Shown: positions 6,904 to 10,119 of the stretch, piece by piece
Numbering within the stretch: position 1 is the first letter of the stretch
Layout: each line of letters begins with the position of its first letter
Assembly (NCBI GenBank): GCA_030695785.1
Contig: JAUYPR010000069.1
Location: 1 to 10,119, forward strand
Reading direction: 5' to 3'
Length of the DNA: 10,119 bases
DNA from: a bacterium
Lineage (GTDB): Bacteria; Patescibacteriota; Microgenomatia; JAUYPR01
Position numbers and translations under genes: made by a program
Notes under the pieces: model-generated
Database searches by the model: none
What the model was told of the DNA's origin: nothing
What the model saw: the letters and a program-made list of their open reading frames with translations, nothing else

Positions 6904-7205
6904 TAGACGCCTTTCCCTTTTTGCGTTTCAAAGAGGCTGATGGATTGGTCTTTGCGGATTTCAACAATCGCCCGCTTTGTGGTGGGCGTCTGTATGGGTA
7001 GGCGGCGACGTCCTATCCGGCGCGTTTTTCCATGTCGTGTCATGGTGTGCACATGCACCACATGCACGCTAAAAAGATTGTTGACCGCTGTCGCAATCAT
7101 GGGCTTGGTCGCTTTCGGATGCACAAGAAAACAATACTTTTTTTCCTTTGCCTCGCGCATGCTTTTTTCTGTCATGACCGGCCGGATAATGACATCATTT
7201 CGCAT
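6903..7205 (-). CDS. rplW: 50S ribosomal protein L23 (uL23)
   Basis: L23 sits at the tunnel exit and is the docking site for trigger factor and SRP. The start at 7205 gives MRNDVIIRPVMTEKSMREAK, the family opening, and 100 residues. The upstream in-frame ATG at 7334 runs through L4 and does not fit. The motif KYCFLVHPKATKPMIATAVNNLFSVHVVHVHT (seen as FLVHPKATKPMIATAV and NNLF) is characteristic, followed by a basic loop GKTRRIGRRR and the strand KRAIVEIRKDQSI. It overlaps L4 by 11 bases, with GGAGG five bases before the ATG. The stop overlaps L2 by one base. Confidence 0.96.
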   Translation of the reverse strand: MRNDVIIRPVMTEKSMREAKEKKYCFLVHPKATKPMIATAVNNLFSVHVVHVHTMTRHGKTRRIGRRRLPIQTPTTKRAIVEIRKDQSISLFETQKGKGV

Positions 7206-7863
7206 GAAACCCTCCAAACGCGCCTTCCAACACCAACATACTTCTTGCACCAACCACATTGAGGGTCGAGAGAGATTGGATAGGTAAAAGACGCAGGTTT
7301 GGAATATTGCGGCTGGCACGAAGCAGGTTTTCATGTCGGTCTTTCACCACAAGTATGGTTGGTTCATGCACGAGTCCTTGCTTTTTCAGATTTCTAAGAA
7401 AAACAGCCGCATGTTTTGTTTTTGGCGGCATGGCTTCCAAGCCGCGGATCGCCACCACTGCCCCTTCCGCAATTTTTGCGTGCAGTGCGCCCAAAAGCGC
7501 AGCCCTTGCCATTTTCTTTGGAAGTTCAAGCCGTTTTTTGAAGGCGCGCGGACCAAACACGACGCCGCCGCCCACACGATGTGGCGCAGATGCTGCACCC
7601 GCGCGCGCGCGTCCGGTTCCTTTTTGCTTGAAGAGTTTGCGTGTGCTGCCGCGAACTTCTCCACGCGTTTTTGTGTGTGCGGTTCCTTGGTGCTGATTGT
7701 TGAGCATCATGCGGACAGCCTGCGCGATCAAATCAGGATTCACTTTTGCCTCCGCGATTGATGTTGGAACAGCCGAGACTCCGACCTTCTTCCCCGCAAC
7801 ATCATAGACATCAATGGTCAGTTTAGCTGAAAGAGACGCTGGGGTGGTTTTTGCTGGACTCAT
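7195..7863 (-). CDS. rplD: 50S ribosomal protein L4 (uL4)
   Basis: L4 anchors to 23S domain I and sends an extended loop to the tunnel constriction. In E. coli it also represses the S10 operon. The 222-residue product has VNNQHQGTAHTKTRGEV-like sequence (VRMMLNNQHQGTAHTKTRGEV, about 50-70). The tunnel loop follows as STRKLFKQKGTGRARAGAA, KGTGRARAG lying at about 81-89, the segment in which macrolide resistance changes fall. The end is LRASRNIPNLRLLPIQSLSTLNV and LVLEGAF. The start overlaps the L3 stop as ATGA. A short N-terminal extension of about ten residues precedes the core. Confidence 0.97.
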   Translation of the reverse strand: MSPAKTTPASLSAKLTIDVYDVAGKKVGVSAVPTSIAEAKVNPDLIAQAVRMMLNNQHQGTAHTKTRGEVRGSTRKLFKQKGTGRARAGAASAPHRVGGGVVFGPRAFKKRLELPKKMARAALLGALHAKIAEGAVVAIRGLEAMPPKTKHAAVFLRNLKKQGLVHEPTILVVKDRHENLLRASRNIPNLRLLPIQSLSTLNVVGARSMLVLEGAFGGFHAK

Positions 7864-8630
7864 GTTTGGCCCTCCGAAACCTTAACAAGGGAATCTTTTT
7901 TCGAGTCATCTTTTTTGGATTCTTGCTCTGATTCTTTGGATTCTTCTGTTAATACTGGTAGGGGGGGAGTTTCTTGCGGGGTAAACGGATGTTTCGCTTC
8001 ACCAATCACTTCAAGTTGGACACGGCTACCGCGATATCCTGGAATCGCGCCCGCGACCGCAAGTGTTCCATCCGTAGGATTTGTTTCAATGACCTGCAAA
8101 TTGCGGATACTGATGGTTGCGTTTCCCATATGTCCAGCCATATGTTTTCCTTTCGCTACTCGGCCGGGGGTCGTTCCCGCTCCAATAGAGCCTGGAGCAC
8201 GATGCCGGTCTGATTGACCGTGCGTTTTGGGCCCGCCGGCAAACCCCCAACGCTTTACCACGCCGGCAAATCCACGGCCCTTGGACGTTCCCGTTACTTT
8301 CAGGAGCAATCCTGGGCGAATGGTTGCGAATGGATCGATAATATCACCTGGGTTGAATTTCGGAAGGTCGGTGGATAAAAAACGCGCCTCTTTGATGGTG
8401 CGGGGCGCGTGAGTGAGTTTTGCTTGTTTGAGTTGGCCTTGCATGACGCGACCCATTTTTTTCTTTTGTCCCACGCCCAATTGAAGTGCCGCGTATCCGT
8501 CTTTTTCAGGGGTTTTGGACCGAAGGACTGTATGCACGCCGGTATGGACAAGCGTCACGGGGATGCGAGTACCCATCGTATCGTAGCGATACGTCATGTT
8601 CCCTTTGGTGCCGAGAATCAACATGCCCAT
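7860..8630 (-). CDS. rplC: 50S ribosomal protein L3 (uL3), first gene of the operon
   Basis: L3 initiates large-subunit assembly, binding 23S domain VI and reaching to the peptidyl-transferase centre. The start at 8630 gives MGMLILGTKGNMTYRY and 256 residues. AAGGA lies eight bases before this ATG. A longer in-frame ATG at 8726 would add 32 residues encoded by a palindromic repeat, so I reject it. Key motifs are TSKGRGFAGVVKRWGF (about 115-130), THGQSDRHRAPGSIG (about 136-150), TPGRVAKGKHMAGHMG. The positions usually occupied by methylatable Gln in E. coli are Ala and Thr here. Residues 217-256 are a lysine/acidic/serine low-complexity tail that normal L3 does not have. Confidence 0.96.
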   Translation of the reverse strand: MGMLILGTKGNMTYRYDTMGTRIPVTLVHTGVHTVLRSKTPEKDGYAALQLGVGQKKKMGRVMQGQLKQAKLTHAPRTIKEARFLSTDLPKFNPGDIIDPFATIRPGLLLKVTGTSKGRGFAGVVKRWGFAGGPKTHGQSDRHRAPGSIGAGTTPGRVAKGKHMAGHMGNATISIRNLQVIETNPTDGTLAVAGAIPGYRGSRVQLEVIGEAKHPFTPQETPPLPVLTEESKESEQESKKDDSKKDSLVKVSEGQT

Positions 8631-8638
8631 CTTGATTA

Positions 8639-8643
8639 TCCTT
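8639..8643 (-). promoter_or_regulatory. Ribosome-binding site deciding the L3 start
   Basis: On the minus strand AGAAGGA is followed by eight bases and the ATG at 8630 (AAGGA itself spans 8643-8639). This is the only good purine-rich site near any candidate start of L3. It lies just outside the palindrome that occupies the upstream frame. It supports the 256-residue start over the longer frame. Confidence 0.8.
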
Positions 8644-8644
8644 C

Positions 8645-8688
8645 TGTCCTTCGACTGCGCCAAGTCTGACTTGGCTGCGCTCAGGACA
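8645..8688. repeat. Imperfect 44-base palindromic repeat in the L3 leader
   Basis: The outer arms TGTCCT and AGGACA match, and the core GCCAAGTCTGACTTGGC (8659-8675) is a perfect palindrome around one central base. The arms TCCTTCGACTGCGC and GCGCTCAGGA resemble the widespread REP-like CCTGAGCG...CGAAGG family of bacterial repeats, as I recall it. Translated in frame with L3 it reads VLSAAKSDLAQSKDR, a typical spurious extension produced by such repeats. As RNA it would form a stable hairpin immediately before the L3 ribosome-binding site. The family assignment is from memory; no copy count is possible here. Confidence 0.7.
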
Positions 8689-8702
8689 TTCTGCATCAGA
8701 AT
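8688..8702. repeat. Small hairpin ATTCTG/CAGAAT in the leader
   Basis: A perfect six-base-pair stem with a three-base loop (ATTCTG-CAT-CAGAAT) abuts the larger palindrome. It shares one base with it. AT-rich and probably weak on its own; listed because the leader is built almost entirely of such inverted repeats. Confidence 0.5.
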
Positions 8703-8718
8703 AGCCAAAAAAACCTCC

Positions 8719-8737
8719 TGCGCCATTCATTGGCGCA
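8719..8737 (-). promoter_or_regulatory. Leader hairpin TGCGCCA/TGGCGCA
   Basis: A perfect seven-base-pair GC-rich stem with a five-base loop on the minus strand, followed after GGAGG by seven T residues (8713-8705 region). It looks somewhat like an intrinsic terminator, but five bases separate stem and T-tract, so efficient termination is uncertain. It lies in the operon leader between the rRNA-like hairpin and the palindromic repeat. It may serve in attenuation. Confidence 0.5.
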
Positions 8738-8741
8738 AAGA

Positions 8742-8784
8742 CAAGAAAAATGTCGGGAGACCTTAGATGCCTTCAGGTCGCCCG
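8742..8784 (-). promoter_or_regulatory. Leader hairpin resembling 23S rRNA helix 97, with following T-tract
   Basis: On the minus strand the stem CGGG-C-GACCU pairs with AGGUC-U-CCCG around the loop GAAGGCAUCUA, nine pairs and one mismatch. The segment CUGAAGGCAUCUAAG is the conserved sequence of the 23S rRNA domain VI hairpin (helix 97), whose stem in most bacteria is CCGCU/AGCGG. The loop is kept and the stem is re-paired. L3 and L6 bind this part of 23S rRNA, and L3 is the first gene of this operon. An ACAUUUUU tract follows the stem at 8753-8746, as in an attenuator. The match is from memory; regulatory function is inferred. Confidence 0.75.
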
Positions 8785-8786
8785 AT

Positions 8787-8798
8787 GATCAATTGATC
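8787..8798. repeat. GATCAATTGATC palindrome just downstream of the operon start site
   Basis: A perfect 12-base palindrome centred about ten bases downstream of the predicted transcription start of the L3 operon. It could be an operator or part of the leader fold, but there is no independent evidence of function. Confidence 0.4.
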
Positions 8799-8809
8799 GT
8801 TTCCGTTGT

Positions 8810-8838
8810 ATTGTAGCAGAAAGAAAGCATAGGAGCAA
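8810..8838 (-). promoter_or_regulatory. Promoter of the ribosomal-protein operon
   Basis: On the minus strand TTGCTC (8838-8833) and TACAAT (8815-8810) are separated by 17 bases. The -10 element is extended by TG one base before it (TGCTACAAT). Transcription would start near 8803, leaving a leader of roughly 170 nt before L3. The fit to the housekeeping sigma consensus is good, and its position just ahead of the first gene supports it. Confidence 0.75.
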
Positions 8839-8851
8839 CCTGGTTGTATAT

Positions 8852-8885
8852 TTGCAAAAAAGATGTAAATAATATAAACTATAAT
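8852..8885 (+). promoter_or_regulatory. Divergent promoter of the 8888 gene (low-spacing candidate)
   Basis: Two -10-like hexamers crowd the start codon: TATAAA at 8873-8878 and TATAAT at 8880-8885. TTGCAA at 8852-8857 is a possible -35, 15 bases before the first hexamer, which is short. With the first hexamer transcription would begin near 8885, three bases before the ATG; with the second, just inside the gene. Neither leaves room for a ribosome-binding site. Confidence 0.45.
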
Positions 8886-8887
8886 AT

Positions 8888-9364
8888 ATGTCGAGTGAAC
8901 GCCCAGAGAGTAAACTAAATACTCCGACATCTGAACGGTTCCATTACGATCCTATTAAAGATCGGTTGTGGCTTGGTGAACAACCACCGGTGGATGAGCC
9001 TGCCATGACCTCATTACGAAGATTCACCCGAACTGGTCGTCTAACTCCTGACCAAGAAAAAACCGGCCTTATCATTATCGGACTGTGTGAGTTGCAAAGA
9101 GCTCTTGGACGACACTACGGGAAGCGAGACTCAGAGATTTTTGCAAGAAAAATATCTCGCCGAGAGAGTCTTGGACGATTTGGAACTGCGCTTTTGGCAA
9201 CACTTGCCACAATTCCTGATTGGGGACAGACAAGAATCGATATTCAATCAAAACCATGCACCGATAATGACCTAAGGGTTCGGGAGGTCATCTTCGGTAC
9301 GAATACATTCGGAGTTGGAAAAATTGTTTGTCGTCCTCAATATCCACCTGAGGAATCTCGGTAA
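8888..9364 (+). CDS. Hypothetical protein, 158 residues, divergent to the ribosomal operon
   Basis: I do not recognise the family. The product begins MSSERPESKLNTPTSERF and has a polar, Pro/Ser-rich N-terminus (about 1-40). A helical central part, GRLTPDQEKTGLIIIGLCELQRALGR (seen as TPDQEKTGLIIIGLCELQ), follows at about 50-75. A mildly hydrophobic segment, RFGTALLATLATIPDW (about 97-112), is too short for a confident membrane helix. There is no signal peptide and no recognisable catalytic motif; three cysteines are scattered. The coding region is AT-richer than the ribosomal genes. No ribosome-binding site precedes the ATG and a -10 hexamer lies almost against it, so the mRNA may be leaderless. 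An internal ATG at 9005 is an alternative start. Confidence 0.6.
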   Translation: MSSERPESKLNTPTSERFHYDPIKDRLWLGEQPPVDEPAMTSLRRFTRTGRLTPDQEKTGLIIIGLCELQRALGRHYGKRDSEIFARKISRRESLGRFGTALLATLATIPDWGQTRIDIQSKPCTDNDLRVREVIFGTNTFGVGKIVCRPQYPPEESR

Positions 9365-9387
9365 ATGTCTTAGAAAAGATTGCCGCG

Positions 9388-9419
9388 TACATACTAATAT
9401 ACTAGTATATTAGTATGTA
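9388..9419. repeat. Perfect 32-base palindrome between the two rightward genes
   Basis: The left arm TACATACTAATATACT is exactly complementary to the right arm with no spacer. Inside it, three octamers TACTAATA, TACTAGTA and TATTAGTA lie in tandem. It sits 24 bases after the stop of the upstream gene and 22 bases before the -35 of the next gene, the usual place for an operator. It has no T-tract, so it is not an ordinary terminator, though an extruded hairpin at the end of the upstream mRNA is possible. Confidence 0.75.
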
Positions 9420-9441
9420 GTTTCGTGTGAGTTCAAATCAC

Positions 9442-9470
9442 TTGTTCATTTCTTTAACTCCTGGTATAAT
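9442..9470 (+). promoter_or_regulatory. Near-consensus promoter of the 9482 gene
   Basis: TTGTTC (9442-9447) and TATAAT (9465-9470) are separated by exactly 17 bases, with an extended TGG before the -10. Transcription would begin at about 9476-9479, only three to six bases before the ATG at 9482. The mRNA would be leaderless or nearly so. There is no ribosome-binding site between promoter and start. Confidence 0.75.
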
Positions 9471-9481
9471 ATAGGCTCATT

Positions 9482-10119
9482 ATGAACCGTGAGCGTTCCG
9501 CCAATGGCGAGCATACACTACCGCGCATTGTTGCTCCAATGAACCGTGAAGATGAATGGCCCATCCAAAATCTTGGCCTCACGAAAACACAGGTTGGCAA
9601 TCTCCGACATGCACTCCAACTCATGCTTCAAAGCGGTGCTTTGAGCCTGGAGGTAGCTGGGCATATTGAAGCCGTTGTCCGCACACAAGAAGAACAAGGG
9701 TGGGTTATGAATGATAAAAAACAACGCTCTGCAGAAAACGAACGGCGTGCTCAGAACCGAAAGGTCTTTTTAAGTGCCTTTGCGGTCATCGGTGGAAGCG
9801 CAATACTCGGAGTATTGGGTAAGCTTGGCATGCTTGCATTCGATTGGTTAGACAAAGAAAGTGTCAATATGGAAAAAGAACACCAACGACAACAAGAAGA
9901 AACCCTTGAAAGGATCGGGGCGCAGAAAGGTCAAATTGAACGTCAAGTTTTGGGTACAACACCATCAACACTTTCAACAAATGGTTGGCGCATTCGAGAT
10001 CCGCAAGCAACCGATCCTGTCGTCTTCAAAGATCCTCTCGCTGAATCTACTATCGGTCGAGGAAGTCCAATCCAGAAAGAACCGAGAACATTCAAAAAAC
10101 AAGCGTCGCTAACGTTTTT
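9482..10119 (+). CDS. Predicted single-pass membrane protein of unknown function (5' part, cut by window edge)
   Basis: An open frame of 212 codons from ATG at 9482 runs off the right edge without a stop. Family not recognised. The polar N-terminus (1-93) includes a helix-rich stretch at about 33-72 (GLTKTQVGNLRHALQLMLQS). A basic segment (about 79-94) leads into one hydrophobic helix at about 95-120 (VFLSAFAVIGGSAILGVLGK in part). A charged, Gln/Glu-rich segment at about 124-155 looks like a coiled coil, followed by a Pro/Thr/Ser-rich region. The basic residues before the helix suggest N-terminus inside and C-terminus outside by the positive-inside rule. The start codon follows a near-consensus promoter by about a dozen bases. 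ATGAACCGTGA is repeated at 9482 and 9539, so the second ATG (residue 20) is an alternative start. Confidence 0.7.
   Translation, partial: MNRERSANGEHTLPRIVAPMNREDEWPIQNLGLTKTQVGNLRHALQLMLQSGALSLEVAGHIEAVVRTQEEQGWVMNDKKQRSAENERRAQNRKVFLSAFAVIGGSAILGVLGKLGMLAFDWLDKESVNMEKEHQRQQEETLERIGAQKGQIERQVLGTTPSTLSTNGWRIRDPQATDPVVFKDPLAESTIGRGSPIQKEPRTFKKQASLTF

Noticed and set aside
1..8630. Alternative genetic code (TGA as Gly, as in some Patescibacteria)
   Set aside because: TGA is used as the stop in many ATGA overlaps right after complete ribosomal proteins, so it ends translation here.
8506..8730. Leader ORF of 74 codons starting ATGAATGGC
   Set aside because: Its residues come from hairpin and repeat sequence, it overlaps L3 in another frame and lacks a ribosome-binding site.
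8719..8737. Possible second rRNA mimic: GAAUGGCG in the loop and 3' arm also occurs in a 23S helix sequence (ACGAAUGGCGUAA)
   Set aside because: Only eight bases match and the fold differs; chance is likely.
9518..9724. Leftward frame inside the 9482 gene
   Set aside because: Shadow frame on the opposite strand with no start signal and no family resemblance.
9861..10112. Small rightward frame of 83 codons near the right edge
   Set aside because: It lies in another frame of the 9482 gene, which is open throughout, has a promoter and shows a membrane helix; the small frame is Lys-rich without family features.
1..10119. CRISPR array, tRNA or rRNA genes, insertion sequence
   Set aside because: No spaced repeat array, no tRNA-like cloverleaf, no transposase frame, and only the short rRNA-like hairpin were seen.

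Overview
The window is the merged S10/spc ribosomal-protein operon of a bacterium, read leftwards on the minus strand from about 8803 to beyond base 1. A short, divergently oriented accessory region reads rightwards from 8888 to the right edge. Gene order on the minus strand is L3, L4, L23, L2, S19, L22, S3, L16, L29, S17, L14, L24, L5, S14 (zinc type), S8, L6, L18, S5, L15 and secY (cut by the left edge). TGA serves as an ordinary stop, so standard code 11 fits. There is no L30 gene between S5 and L15, S10 is absent ahead of L3, L5 and the small proteins are short, and spacing is extremely compact. Together these suggest a member of the Patescibacteria (Candidate Phyla Radiation), although the lineage within it cannot be fixed from sequence alone.

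Region by region: 1-8630 is 20 genes with at most 8 bases between neighbours. Most junctions are ATGA or TAATG overlaps, and two are longer (11 and 14 bases), so the whole set should be transcribed together and translationally coupled. 8631-8887 is a divergent control region of about 257 bases. It holds a strong extended -10 promoter for the operon and a structured leader of about 170 nt with several hairpins. It also holds an AT-rich promoter for the divergent gene. 8888-9364 is a hypothetical protein of 158 residues. 9365-9481 carries a perfect 32-bp palindrome and a near-consensus promoter. 9482-10119 is the start of a single-pass membrane protein of unknown function, cut by the right edge.

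The most interesting signal is in the leader of the L3 operon. The hairpin at 8754-8784 carries CUGAAGGCAUCUAAG, which I recognise as the conserved hairpin of 23S rRNA domain VI (helix 97). The stem pairs are swapped but the loop is kept. L3 and L6 bind that part of 23S rRNA and both are encoded in this operon, so the hairpin is a good candidate for an rRNA-mimic autoregulatory element. Other points are an L3 reading frame that runs upstream through a palindromic repeat (so the long start is probably wrong), an L5 lacking its N-terminal helix region with an ideal ribosome-binding site supporting the short start, an L2 with His in place of the usual Asp beside the conserved His of the peptidyl-transferase loop, and two rightward genes whose promoters leave almost no 5' untranslated region.
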